Shown here: piece by piece, positions 25,684 through 34,339 of the stretch
Position numbering within the stretch: position 1 is the first letter of the stretch
How the letters are laid out: each line of letters opens with the position of its first letter
From: Spirochaetales bacterium
Lineage (GTDB): Bacteria; Spirochaetota; Spirochaetia; SZUA-6; JAFGRV01
Assembly (NCBI GenBank): GCA_016928415.1
Contig: JAFGKU010000027.1
Span: 1-57,063 of the forward strand
Direction: 5' to 3'
DNA length: 57,063 nt
Translations under genes and position numbers: made by a program
Notes under the pieces: model-generated
The model's database searches: none
What the model saw: only the letters and a program-made list of their open reading frames with translations
What the model was told of the DNA's origin: nothing

Positions 25684-25718
25684 TTGACATTGCATTGAAC
25701 GACGATACTTATTATCAT
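25684..25718 (+). promoter_or_regulatory. likely promoter before the glycoside-hydrolase lipoprotein
   Basis: A perfect TTGACA at 25684-25689 is followed by AT-rich -10 candidates (TATTAT 25710-25715, TATCAT 25713-25718), though the spacing is long. The translation start at 25725 is almost leaderless. It lies inside the longer frame that begins at 25695, which argues for the internal ATG. Confidence 0.35.
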
Positions 25719-25724
25719 ATTATC

Positions 25725-27119
25725 ATGCGTCAATTAAAACCATTTATTCTATTTATATTTCTGATTTCAGCCACATCCTGTTTTCTCTTTTCACCCAAAG
25801 GAGTGGAAAAATTCACGCTGCCCGAAGACCCGTCGGGCAACAACAGGAAACCCATCAGTCCCGTTCTCTACGGGCAGAACAAGTGGTCTTCCGTCCCGGA
25901 AGAAACATGGGAGATTGTGGGTAAAAGCGGCGTTAAAATCATCCGGATCGGCGGGATCGAATATAACAACAACTTTATGAGCCATGACCTTCTCATGCTC
26001 TATGCCAATATATTCGCGAAAATCGGGGCTGAGACCCTCATCCAGGTATCGTATAAATGCACGGCGCAGGAAGCGGCGGAGGTGGTTAAATTCTTCAATA
26101 TAGACTCCGGCCGGAAAATACGTATCTGGTCCATTGGAAACGAACCGGACCTGAACAATCAATTCAATTCCGAGCAGGTGGCCGAATACGTGCTGAGGAT
26201 ATCCTCGGCCATGAAGTCCGTGGATCCCAATATCCTCATCTTCATACCGGATAACTCCCGGTTCTACGGGAACAGCATCATTAAAGACCTGATGGGGGGA
26301 GCTTACGACGTTACCGGACGAATGCCTTTCGGGCCGTATTACATAGACGGCCTTTCATGGCATACCTATCCGATGGGCAGGGGTCCCTGGACGCGGGAAC
26401 GCATGTTAACCATGGCACCTGACTTCCGGGCAAACGTTGAGGAGGCTGTCATACTGATGGCTGTGGCGGATAAAAAAAACGGCAGAACGGGAAACGACAG
26501 GCTCAAATGGGCCATCGGGGAATTCAATGTTACCTGGGCAAACCCTTACAGGAACGATGTCGACGGTTTCGGCTGTTCCTCCTTTGCCGGCGGCCAGATG
26601 TGGGCGGACTTCTATGCCGTCGGCATGGAAATGGGAGCCATCTACATGACTCCCTGGTCCATACATGAGAGCAGCGGCACCGGGGGTTCCGGAGACCTGG
26701 GTTACCTTGGAAGGTCCGTGTATAATCCCGTACCCAGACCCACCTATTACCATCTGCAACTTCTTTCCCGGTATTTCAACGGCTTTTTTATTCCCAGTCA
26801 GTCAAATATCCCTCATGTCAGGACAATCGCCAGTACGGACAACGCGACTATCTCCGTCATGATCCTGAATGAAGACGAATCGGCAGCGTATGAATATACA
26901 TTAAGATTTGATATGACGGGTATTAACGGCGAAAGCCCGCTGAAAATCAATCTGGATGCGGGAATAAACCGTGAATATAAAGGAATGATTCCCTATCAAA
27001 CCACTCTTGTACTGCAATTCAACGGAGACGGAGAACTCCTTTCCAAAACGGTCTATTCCATCCAGGAAGCGCGCAAAAACGAACCGCCGAAAGCAATGAA
27101 TGAGCAAGGCACACCATGA
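25725..27119 (+). CDS. glycoside hydrolase-like lipoprotein (clan GH-A type)
   Basis: A 464-residue lipoprotein with a (beta/alpha)8-like catalytic domain. The lipobox is ISATSC, and the lipidated Cys is near residue 19 from the ATG at 25725. The barrel shows WSIGNEPD with the likely acid/base Glu140 (the N-E pair of clan GH-A) and WAIGEFNVTW with the likely nucleophile Glu266. The Glu-Glu spacing of 126 fits GH39/GH51/GH79-like families. Other barrel strands include IIRIGGIEYNN and DGLSWHTYP. The exact family and substrate are unknown; a plant or microbial polysaccharide is likely. Its stop overlaps the start of the cas10-like gene by four bases (ATGA), an unusual coupling of a secreted enzyme and a Cas protein. 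Confidence 0.75.
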   Translation: MRQLKPFILFIFLISATSCFLFSPKGVEKFTLPEDPSGNNRKPISPVLYGQNKWSSVPEETWEIVGKSGVKIIRIGGIEYNNNFMSHDLLMLYANIFAKIGAETLIQVSYKCTAQEAAEVVKFFNIDSGRKIRIWSIGNEPDLNNQFNSEQVAEYVLRISSAMKSVDPNILIFIPDNSRFYGNSIIKDLMGGAYDVTGRMPFGPYYIDGLSWHTYPMGRGPWTRERMLTMAPDFRANVEEAVILMAVADKKNGRTGNDRLKWAIGEFNVTWANPYRNDVDGFGCSSFAGGQMWADFYAVGMEMGAIYMTPWSIHESSGTGGSGDLGYLGRSVYNPVPRPTYYHLQLLSRYFNGFFIPSQSNIPHVRTIASTDNATISVMILNEDESAAYEYTLRFDMTGINGESPLKINLDAGINREYKGMIPYQTTLVLQFNGDGELLSKTVYSIQEARKNEPPKAMNEQGTP

Positions 27120-29194
27120 CGAACTGGTCCAGGAAAATTCGGGCATTCCTGAATGACCTGCCGGATAGAATATTTAACTCAAATGAATATACCTCCAGGA
27201 TCGCCTCTGCAATAAAAGCATGGACTGGGCCCGAAGACGACGATATAAATTTTATAAAACTCAAGGCATTGGTGGACCCGCAATCCGGCGAAGTGCATAA
27301 GGGTGACGCCGCACTCTGCATTACTCACCCTATCTCAAGGGCACGACTCTATCTGGACCTGCCCGAATGCAAAAAAGCAGGGGAAGCGCTTCTATCGGTT
27401 CTGGAAAGGCTCTTGAAGAAAACAGGGAATGATCCCAGAAAACGGTTTCTCACCTTGTTTGAGGCATGGGCCACAGAGCTTTCTCGCAGGGAACGTTCCA
27501 TTGGCCTCCTCTGGCCAATAATTCCCCATTCTACCCTGCTTCCGGACCACCCGGTATGGCAGCATAATGCCCTGGTTTCGGCGCTCACAACATGCGGTGA
27601 TGACCCGCAAATCCTTGCCTTTTCCATCGGCCCTGTCAATCATTTCACTTCGCACACATCCGGATTCAGGGAGTTCAGGGATGCGTCCCTGATATTTTCC
27701 GGGCTCCTGTGGGCCGGCATGAAGGCCGTCTGCAGGGAACTGGGTCCCGATCATATCCTTTACCCCGCCGTTTCCGGCCAGCCCTTTTTCCGTTCATGGC
27801 TGAACGATGAAAAATTAACCGGAGTAAAGCCGGATTACAGGCCGGCCGACCTGGGTATCCCCCCCTATTCCAACACCTCTGTGGCGGTGATCCCAGGGGA
27901 GGAAAAAGCAGGGATTGTAGAAATGATACAAAAATCGATAAGAAAGGAATGGGCAGGCATTGCCGAAGCTGTTCGCAAATACCTGCCTCCGCTTTCTGAA
28001 AAAGCCGGAAAAGAATGGAAAGATCAGACTGACCATTACCTTGTATTCACTTCAGCAGCAGCAGCATGGCACAAAGATTTTGAAAAAGGTAAAAACCAGC
28101 TAAAAAACGAAGAAGCAGTTTTACTGCGGAAAATTTCAGCATATTTCAGGGAAACAGACGGGGCCTCCTTAACCATGAGTCTCCTCTACCTTTCGGCTCA
28201 CCAGACAGGCATGCACAATCTTTCCAGCGCAAAAAAAGCGGTAATCAGAGATAAAAAGGACTTTCCCCCTTCGACAGGCTGTACTTCCTGCCAGTCCCTG
28301 CCGTACATAGATATCAGGCAGGGTGATAAATTCATCGGTCCTGATGAACGTCTCTGCGCCCCGTGCCTTATAAAACGGTTAATTTACCGTGTAAGTTCCG
28401 GTCTTGATAATCCTCTTAAAACAGGGCTGCGCATCCCCGCCCCTGAAACGCCAAGCCTGGCAGACAAGGAAGGTTACTTTGCCGTATTAAGCATGGACGG
28501 GGACAGGATGGGCAGGCTTACCAGGGGCGAATCGGACCGGTTTGCCCGCTGGGTCGATGTTTTTTGCACCGGGAAAGAGGAAGATGCCTCCCTCCATTCA
28601 TTTCTTGGGCAAAAACGCCGCGTGACCCCTTTTGTGCATCTCAGCCTGAGCAAAGCCCTGGGCAATTTTTCACTCATCAGCGTCCCCTATGTGATTAAAA
28701 AACATAAGGGTATCCTTCTCTATGCAGGGGGGGACGATGTGGTGGCCCTTCTCCCCGTTAAAACGGCGCTGGAAGCGGCGGACGAAATTCAATCTCTTTA
28801 CAGGTCCGCCTTTATTCTGAGGGAAAAGGACGGTACGGTCCACGGCTGTAAAGACGGGTTCCCTGTAAAACCCGGTAAAGCGGATATTCTACTGCATCCC
28901 GGACCCGCAGTGACTTTGTCAGCGGCCCTGGTCCTTACCCGGGGTAAAAACCATGCCGGTAAGCTCCTGTCGCTTGCCAGGCAAATTCTCGATGACCGGG
29001 TCAAGGAGCTCTCGGGCAGGGACTCCCTCGGCATAGCCCTGGTGGAAAACAGGGAAATCAGGGAATTTATCGCTCAAAAATGGCGGGATTCAGGCGGAAG
29101 CCGCTTCATTGACCATTTTACGGGGACCGGGGCGGTAAAAGAACACCCGGACATCCCGAATATCAGTGATTTGCTCAAATCGCAGAACAAATGA
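27116..29194 (+). CDS. orphan Cas10/Cmr2-like protein (type III-B)
   Basis: A 692-residue protein clearly related to Cmr2, the type III-B Cas10 that makes cyclic oligoadenylates. N-terminal KIRAFLNDLPDRIFN replaces the HD-domain His of HDPPDK with Asn. LLPDHPVWQHN and SIGPVNHFTSHTSG match the linker and first palm region. A zinc ribbon has CxxC at 389/392 and 414/417. The first palm has MDGDRMGR (Asp461, Asp463) and the second an intact GGDD (538-541, LLYAGGDDVVALL). After SLGIALVEN only about 50 residues remain, so most of the C-terminal helical domain that contacts other Cmr subunits is missing. No other cmr, cas or CRISPR element is visible in the window. It overlaps the preceding lipoprotein gene by four bases. 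Role inferred: standalone nucleotide-signalling enzyme. Confidence 0.85.
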   Translation: MTNWSRKIRAFLNDLPDRIFNSNEYTSRIASAIKAWTGPEDDDINFIKLKALVDPQSGEVHKGDAALCITHPISRARLYLDLPECKKAGEALLSVLERLLKKTGNDPRKRFLTLFEAWATELSRRERSIGLLWPIIPHSTLLPDHPVWQHNALVSALTTCGDDPQILAFSIGPVNHFTSHTSGFREFRDASLIFSGLLWAGMKAVCRELGPDHILYPAVSGQPFFRSWLNDEKLTGVKPDYRPADLGIPPYSNTSVAVIPGEEKAGIVEMIQKSIRKEWAGIAEAVRKYLPPLSEKAGKEWKDQTDHYLVFTSAAAAWHKDFEKGKNQLKNEEAVLLRKISAYFRETDGASLTMSLLYLSAHQTGMHNLSSAKKAVIRDKKDFPPSTGCTSCQSLPYIDIRQGDKFIGPDERLCAPCLIKRLIYRVSSGLDNPLKTGLRIPAPETPSLADKEGYFAVLSMDGDRMGRLTRGESDRFARWVDVFCTGKEEDASLHSFLGQKRRVTPFVHLSLSKALGNFSLISVPYVIKKHKGILLYAGGDDVVALLPVKTALEAADEIQSLYRSAFILREKDGTVHGCKDGFPVKPGKADILLHPGPAVTLSAALVLTRGKNHAGKLLSLARQILDDRVKELSGRDSLGIALVENREIREFIAQKWRDSGGSRFIDHFTGTGAVKEHPDIPNISDLLKSQNK

Positions 29195-29202
29195 CAGGCG
29201 GT

Positions 29203-29242
29203 AAAAAAAAAGCTTACCAAAACGAAGTGTCTTTGGTAAGCT
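29203..29242 (-). terminator. rho-independent terminator for the SGNH hydrolase gene
   Basis: AGCTTACCAAA (29211-29221) pairs with TTTGGTAAGCT (29232-29242), a perfect 11-bp stem with a 10-base loop. On the minus strand it is followed by eight or nine Ts. It lies about 110 bases past the minus-strand stop at 29356 and just after the plus-strand cas10 stop. Confidence 0.75.
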
Positions 29243-29355
29243 CTATACCCTTGTTGATCTTGAGTTTAATATAATATCCTTTTTTTCAGAATTCAAGAAA
29301 AAAATTATTTTTTTTTCTTTTCCCGGGGAATCGGGAATTGTTGGGGTTAACCTGT

Positions 29356-30297
29356 TTATTTCTCATCCAGAAAACCGGATAGGCATCGAACTATCAAATC
29401 CGCCCCGGTCGTGGTCATATGCACACCGTCATAACTCAAGTGGAATCCGTTTAAAGCGGCTATTTTGTCAAAGCTTCGCCGGAACATCAGGGAAATGGTT
29501 TTTAACATGTGCTTTTTGGTATGGACCCCCGGATGCCTGTCTGATAATCCTTTAAGATAATCATACTGCCTCTCATACAGCGGAAGATAATCAATCCCGT
29601 ACTCATCGGCATATTCCCTGATCAGGGCATTGTATTCTTTGACCCTGTCGTTCACCTTGGATGAGAGAAGCTCCCCTATAAGGGGCAGGCTCATTATACC
29701 GATTTTAGCACGTGTTTCGTTTTTTACCCTTTCAATGATTTTCCTTAAATTGTCTTTGTAAAAAGAGAAATCCGGTACCTGGGGCAGTTTTTGCTGCTTC
29801 CGGTATTTCTTCATCATTTTCCCTGATTCCTGGCTGTTGACGTCATTCGTCCCTATGAGGATGGTAACATAGTCCGGATTGAAATCAAGACAATCGGGCT
29901 GCAGCCGGATATTCAGGTTATAGGCCAGATTCCCGTTCACTCCCGAATTGACGAATATAAACCTGTCGGTGTATTTTTTCTGCAGAATATTAACGTAATT
30001 CGTGCTGATGATTCCCTGTGTTATACTGTCACCAAGGCATACAACAACGGGCAGATGCCGGACCATGAGAACCTGGAGCATGGACATCTCGTTTTTCCTG
30101 TTTAATTTCTCATCAAGATCGAAGGCCGTGATGAGTCCGGGCAGCAGGTGGGAGGGTTTGGGCTTTTTACCGTACAGGTGGATGCGATGGTAATGGGCCG
30201 TATAATTATAGGAGATTGTGAGGGAGGCGGCTGATGCAGCGACAACGAGGACGATGATTAACCAGACGATCATACGGGACCCGTTAATCCTTTCCAT
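29356..30297 (-). CDS. SGNH/GDSL-family hydrolase, membrane anchored
   Basis: A 313-residue esterase- or lipase-like enzyme. One N-terminal transmembrane helix (about 9-28, MIVWLIIVLVVAASAASL) acts as signal anchor. The catalytic domain has block I CLGDSITQG (Ser91), block II with VNSGVNGN, block III IGTNDV, and the block V Asp/His pair in YDGVHMT near the C-terminus. SGNH enzymes remove acyl groups from lipids, peptidoglycan or polysaccharides. Given the polysaccharide-directed neighbours, a carbohydrate esterase is plausible. It is divergent from the RibD-like gene and has its own terminator downstream. The substrate is unknown. Confidence 0.85.
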   Translation of the reverse strand: MERINGSRMIVWLIIVLVVAASAASLTISYNYTAHYHRIHLYGKKPKPSHLLPGLITAFDLDEKLNRKNEMSMLQVLMVRHLPVVVCLGDSITQGIISTNYVNILQKKYTDRFIFVNSGVNGNLAYNLNIRLQPDCLDFNPDYVTILIGTNDVNSQESGKMMKKYRKQQKLPQVPDFSFYKDNLRKIIERVKNETRAKIGIMSLPLIGELLSSKVNDRVKEYNALIREYADEYGIDYLPLYERQYDYLKGLSDRHPGVHTKKHMLKTISLMFRRSFDKIAALNGFHLSYDGVHMTTTGADLIVRCLSGFLDEK

Positions 30298-30487
30298 ACA
30301 TGAGATTCAGAGCTTACTATACAATGAATGAAGGAAAAATGTAAATATCCGGAAACGGAGTCCGGATATTATGGGCTTTCCAGGACAAAAATGGAATGCG
30401 GTCCCGATGGCGGTATTCCCGAATATTTGATTATTGTAAAAAATAAAAATCTATACTATGGTATTTATAAAAAAGGGAGAATGATTA

Positions 30488-31132
30488 ATGTTGCCAAAAG
30501 TAACATATCACATTGGAAGCAGTATAGACGGCAGGATTGACTGGCTGAAGCCGGACAATTTCCTGTATTACAGGTTAATAAGGGACCGGAAATTCGACGC
30601 CATGATTTCCGGAAGCAACACGATGCTGCAGGCGGAAATGTCTTTGGACGAAAACATCGAGAAACTTGACAACCAATATCTGGTTGTCGTTGACAGCAGG
30701 GGCAGGATAAAAAACTGGGATGTCATAAAAAGGCAGGCCTGGTGGAACGACACGCCCATTGTGCTTTGTTCAAAATCGACACCTGAAGATTACCTGAACC
30801 GATTGAAAGAACAAAATATAAATTATCTGATAGTCGGTGGTGATACCCAGGTTGATTTAAAATCCGCATTGAAGGAATTGAATACCCAATTCAAAATCAA
30901 TACCATCCGGATAGACAGCGGCGGTATTTTAGCCGGCGTCTTGTTAAGGGAAAGCCTTGTTGACGAGATAAGCCTGCTGCTGTCACCCCAACTGACAGGC
31001 GGCATGTCACCCAAAACCATTTTTACAGCGCCTGATCTGGAATCAGCGGAAAAAGTTATCGACCTGGAATTGGCAAGCACTCAAAACCTGGAAAATGATT
31101 ATGTGTGGCTTCAATACAAGGTCAAAAATTGA
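30488..31132 (+). CDS. RibD C-terminal / dihydrofolate reductase-like protein
   Basis: A 214-residue cytoplasmic protein of the RibD C-terminal reductase family. It starts with VTYHIGSSIDGRID, the strand-turn-helix of DHFR-like folds, and has the conserved SGSNTML, a nucleotide-binding LIVGGDTQVD and an EISLLLSPQLTGG segment. Members use NADPH to reduce riboflavin intermediates or related substrates. Many paralogues have unassigned substrates, and no riboflavin genes are nearby. The start at 30488 follows GGGAGA at seven bases. An overlapping upstream frame at 30328-30540 is not credible. It is followed after 31 bases by a helical-repeat gene in the same direction. Confidence 0.85.
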   Translation: MLPKVTYHIGSSIDGRIDWLKPDNFLYYRLIRDRKFDAMISGSNTMLQAEMSLDENIEKLDNQYLVVVDSRGRIKNWDVIKRQAWWNDTPIVLCSKSTPEDYLNRLKEQNINYLIVGGDTQVDLKSALKELNTQFKINTIRIDSGGILAGVLLRESLVDEISLLLSPQLTGGMSPKTIFTAPDLESAEKVIDLELASTQNLENDYVWLQYKVKN

Positions 31133-31163
31133 AAATTGAGCATTGATGGATTAACATAATTAT

Positions 31164-32807
31164 ATGAATGCAATGATCTTAAAAGCTATTGAAATTGCAC
31201 AAAATATTGAAGACGTAAAGTCCAGAGAACTTGCTCTGGGCAATCTTTCATCCTACCTTGCTTCCGCCGGTGAAAGGGATAAATCCATTGAACTGGCGGA
31301 AAAGCTGGAAAACACGGCCATCGCTGAAAGCCGTATTATCGATGCGTATATTTACAGCAAAGATTTCGAAAAAGCCGTGGAAACGGCGCTGAAATCGACA
31401 GACATTGACGGCCGGTCATTCTCCCTGTACCATATTGCCGTTACGGCGGCCACCATGGGCTTCATTGACGAAGCCCTGGAAACAGCGGCAATGATTGAAA
31501 AGGAAGACAGGAAATCCGATGCCTTGAGTTCGATAGTCACGCATGCCATCGGCAAAGGCGCCATCGAGAAGGCGTTGGCCTTGATTGACAATGTTCCGGA
31601 AACATACAGGTATGATGACCTTCGAAATATAGCGTTGTATTATTATAAAGAAGGCAATCTAAACAAGGCCATTGAAACGGCCCAAAAGATGGAAAGCCTT
31701 TTTTACAGGGCCGATACATTGCGGCTGCTGGGGCTGGAAGTCTTCTATAAAACCGGAGACATCCAAAAAGCGGAAGACCTGATCGACCGGTCCTTGGCGG
31801 CCGCATCGAAAATCGGTAAACCGGCCGGTACGGATGGCAGTGCAAACGACAGCCTTTTTTTCCCGGAGGAAAACCCCTCCCTTCTTGCCATTGCCGAATC
31901 CTTCGCAAAAATCGGCAGGATTGATAAAGCAACCGGGATTGCAGACAGTATGAAAACTCCCGATTTCAGAACGGTGGCATACACGGCCGCAGCCAGGGCA
32001 ATCAAGGATCAAAATTCCGAAGAAGCACGGAAAATCGCCTGTTGTTCTTTCGAGGCAGCGCAGATGATTGAAGACGAAGACAACAGGTTGATAGAGCTTG
32101 AAACCATCCTGCCGCTGTTAGCCGAAACCGGCATGGCGGATACGGCAATGGAACAGGCAATGCATATCAGACATCCCTTCACCAGAAGCAGCATCCTGCT
32201 CGGCATAGCCAGGGTTCTGGACCTTAAAAAAAACAAAACCGCGGCGGAAGGACTTTTCGAAAAGGCTTTCAGGGACATGCCTGCGGAGGAGAATTACAGA
32301 GAGGACCTTATATCAGCAGCCATCCTTGTTATCAAAGAAAGCACAACCATAAACAAGTCCGGGGTCTTTGAATTACTCATCAATGAAGCAATAAAAGCGG
32401 ATAACAACTCTCCGCTTCTGGAAGAAATTACCGTTTCCATGGCCGGAAACAATCTAATTGAACAGGCAGTTGAAAAAGCCCTGCAAATTGATGATCCCTA
32501 TTACCAGTCGGGGGCCCTGGCGGATATAGCGGAAATCATTCTTAATGGCAAAGCCGGCAGGCATAAAGGCAAAGATTTATTGGAAACAGCCTTCAAGAAA
32601 GCAAATGAAATTGAAATTCCGAATCACCAATTACTGTGCCTTGGCAGGATAGCATCCATTTATGTAAAAAACCAGGAAATTGATGAAGCTCTTAAAATAA
32701 CCGGATATATTGAAGACAGGCGGAATCGTTCATTCGCGCTGGAAAGGATTGTCGCCGATATCATCCGTGTTTGTGCCGAAACGGATAATACAGCCGGCGC
32801 ACTTTAA
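31164..32807 (+). CDS. alpha-solenoid (TPR-like) repeat protein
   Basis: A 547-residue cytoplasmic protein built almost wholly from helical hairpins of about 30-40 residues that resemble degenerate TPR units (for example EALETAAMIEKEDRKSDALS, KAIETAQKMESLFYRADTLR, QAVEKALQIDDPYYQSGALA). No signal peptide, membrane helix or enzyme domain is visible. Proteins of this type act as scaffolds or binding partners. The specific role is unknown. The ATG lacks an obvious Shine-Dalgarno, but the short gaps to the RibD-like gene before it and the hydrolase gene after it suggest one transcript. Confidence 0.75.
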   Translation: MNAMILKAIEIAQNIEDVKSRELALGNLSSYLASAGERDKSIELAEKLENTAIAESRIIDAYIYSKDFEKAVETALKSTDIDGRSFSLYHIAVTAATMGFIDEALETAAMIEKEDRKSDALSSIVTHAIGKGAIEKALALIDNVPETYRYDDLRNIALYYYKEGNLNKAIETAQKMESLFYRADTLRLLGLEVFYKTGDIQKAEDLIDRSLAAASKIGKPAGTDGSANDSLFFPEENPSLLAIAESFAKIGRIDKATGIADSMKTPDFRTVAYTAAARAIKDQNSEEARKIACCSFEAAQMIEDEDNRLIELETILPLLAETGMADTAMEQAMHIRHPFTRSSILLGIARVLDLKKNKTAAEGLFEKAFRDMPAEENYREDLISAAILVIKESTTINKSGVFELLINEAIKADNNSPLLEEITVSMAGNNLIEQAVEKALQIDDPYYQSGALADIAEIILNGKAGRHKGKDLLETAFKKANEIEIPNHQLLCLGRIASIYVKNQEIDEALKITGYIEDRRNRSFALERIVADIIRVCAETDNTAGAL

Positions 32808-32852
32808 TCAGACGGAAAATTAAATACGGCCATGTTCGGCGAGGTGAATTGT

Positions 32853-33671
32853 ATGGAATATAAGGACGATGAACTTCTTAAATTCGAAGCCCACGGAACA
32901 CCGCCCCTTCCGCCGTGCAGCGACTGCGGCCATGTACTCATTGACGGTGTCCTGATATGGTATGCGGCGTACGGTTCCGGTCAACCCGTTATCTTACTGC
33001 ACGGCGGCCTGGGTCACAGCGGCAATTGGAGTTTCCAGGTCCCCGTGATAGTCAACAAAGGTTACCGCGCAATACTTATCGACAGCCGCGGTCACGGTAA
33101 AAGCACCCGTGACGCAAGACCCTTCTCTTATGAACTCCTGGCATCGGATGTGACAGCCGTAATGGATAAACTGGGTATTGAAAAAGCCGCTTTTGTGGGA
33201 TGGAGTGACGGTGCGTGCACGGCCCTCGTTCTCGCTTCAAAGGCACCTGAAAGGGTCTCCGCTGTTTTTTATTTTGCCTGTAACATGGACCCGGGCGGCG
33301 TCAAGCAAAATATTGAATTCACATCCATCCTAAAAAGATGCGTCAACAGGCATTCCCTGGATTACAGGAATTTATCATCCACACCGGGACTATTCGATGA
33401 ACTCAACGAAGCACTCGGGATAATGCAAAAGACCCAGCCCAATTATACCGAGAAGGATTTGGCAAAAATCAGGGTGCCCGTTACCGTAGTACACAGCGAA
33501 AACGACGAATTTATAAAGCGGAAACACGCTGAATATCTGTCGAAATGCATTCCTGGCGCCAAATTCATCTTTCTTTCCGGTGTCAGCCATTTTGCACCGC
33601 TTCAGAGGCCGGGGTTGTTCAACAAGGTAATGATGGAATTCCTGCGGCATGACGTCATTTCCGGAATATAA
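32853..33671 (+). CDS. alpha/beta hydrolase
   Basis: A 272-residue alpha/beta-hydrolase-fold enzyme. It has an oxyanion-hole region HGGLGHSGNW, the nucleophile elbow GWSDG (Ser118), a late acid in VVHSENDEF and the catalytic His in GVSHFAP. The family includes esterases, lactonases and haloperoxidase-like enzymes; the substrate is unknown. The first ATG (32832) has no ribosome binding site. ATG 32853 follows GAGGTG at a usual distance and is preferred. It lies in a run with the RibD-like and helical-repeat genes. Cytoplasmic, no signal peptide. Confidence 0.85.
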   Translation: MEYKDDELLKFEAHGTPPLPPCSDCGHVLIDGVLIWYAAYGSGQPVILLHGGLGHSGNWSFQVPVIVNKGYRAILIDSRGHGKSTRDARPFSYELLASDVTAVMDKLGIEKAAFVGWSDGACTALVLASKAPERVSAVFYFACNMDPGGVKQNIEFTSILKRCVNRHSLDYRNLSSTPGLFDELNEALGIMQKTQPNYTEKDLAKIRVPVTVVHSENDEFIKRKHAEYLSKCIPGAKFIFLSGVSHFAPLQRPGLFNKVMMEFLRHDVISGI

Positions 33672-33781
33672 ATAAATAATGGAAACGGATAAAAATCCGG
33701 AAGAAGCCCGGCAGGAACAGCATTAAAATTCAAAATTCACGTGATCTTTTCTCCAGAATTCATTAATATATAAAGTGTATT

Positions 33782-34279
33782 ATGGCGGACAATGTTATCG
33801 TAAAAAAATCTTCCATTCACGGCAAGGGCGTGTTCGCGTTAAGGGATTTCAAGGAACACGAATATGTACTTACCATTGACGATGCCCATGTTGTTGAAGA
33901 CGAATCACAGCTGACTCCCGAACAGCATGAATTCGAGGTGGATTATCTATCGGACAGGATCGTATTCATGCAGGAACCGGAAAAATACATCAACCATTCC
34001 TGTGATCCGAACGTGTACATTAAAACGGAAGACGGCATACGCCACGTATATGCCATGAAGGAAATAGCCTCCGGCGAAGAAATAACTTTTGATTATTCGA
34101 TAAACGGCGATAATGACGGCACATTTGAATGTCATTGCGGAAGTGAAATCTGCCGGGGAACCTACCAGGGGAATTTCTTTAAACTGCCAATCGAATTACA
34201 GAAAAAATATTTGCCTTATCTCGACACGTGGTTTTCTAAAAAATATGAACAGGAAATCAAGGAAATAAAAAACAAGTAG
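33782..34279 (+). CDS. SET-domain methyltransferase
   Basis: A 165-residue compact SET-domain protein, predicted to be a SAM-dependent lysine methyltransferase. It contains KSSIHGKGVFALRDF (SET-N), YINHSCDPNV (the NHSC catalytic/SAM motif), GEEITFDY (with the conserved Tyr) and a post-SET CHCGSEICRG cysteine cluster. All hallmark motifs are present, so it is likely active. SET proteins are common in eukaryotes and scattered in bacteria, where some act on host or self proteins. The target here is unknown. No Shine-Dalgarno precedes the ATG, and a TATAAA lies eight bases upstream, so the message may be leaderless. Confidence 0.85.
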   Translation: MADNVIVKKSSIHGKGVFALRDFKEHEYVLTIDDAHVVEDESQLTPEQHEFEVDYLSDRIVFMQEPEKYINHSCDPNVYIKTEDGIRHVYAMKEIASGEEITFDYSINGDNDGTFECHCGSEICRGTYQGNFFKLPIELQKKYLPYLDTWFSKKYEQEIKEIKNK

Positions 34280-34339
34280 CAATCCCGGATTCATTAACAT
34301 ATTCCTGGTTTTTAAAAATGTCCGGCATTAATGCACAGA

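Noticed and set aside
27116..29242. C-terminal frameshift in the cas10-like gene as the cause of its short end
   Set aside because: The stop is followed at once by a terminator-type hairpin, and no frame continues with Cmr2-like sequence.
25654..30487. CRISPR array near the cas10-like gene
   Set aside because: No regularly spaced direct repeats are visible in any intergenic stretch around it.
30328..30540. Open frame of 70 codons before the RibD-like gene
   Set aside because: It overlaps that gene by 53 bases, has no ribosome binding site and reads as random composition. The RibD-like start at 30488 has a good GGGAGA.
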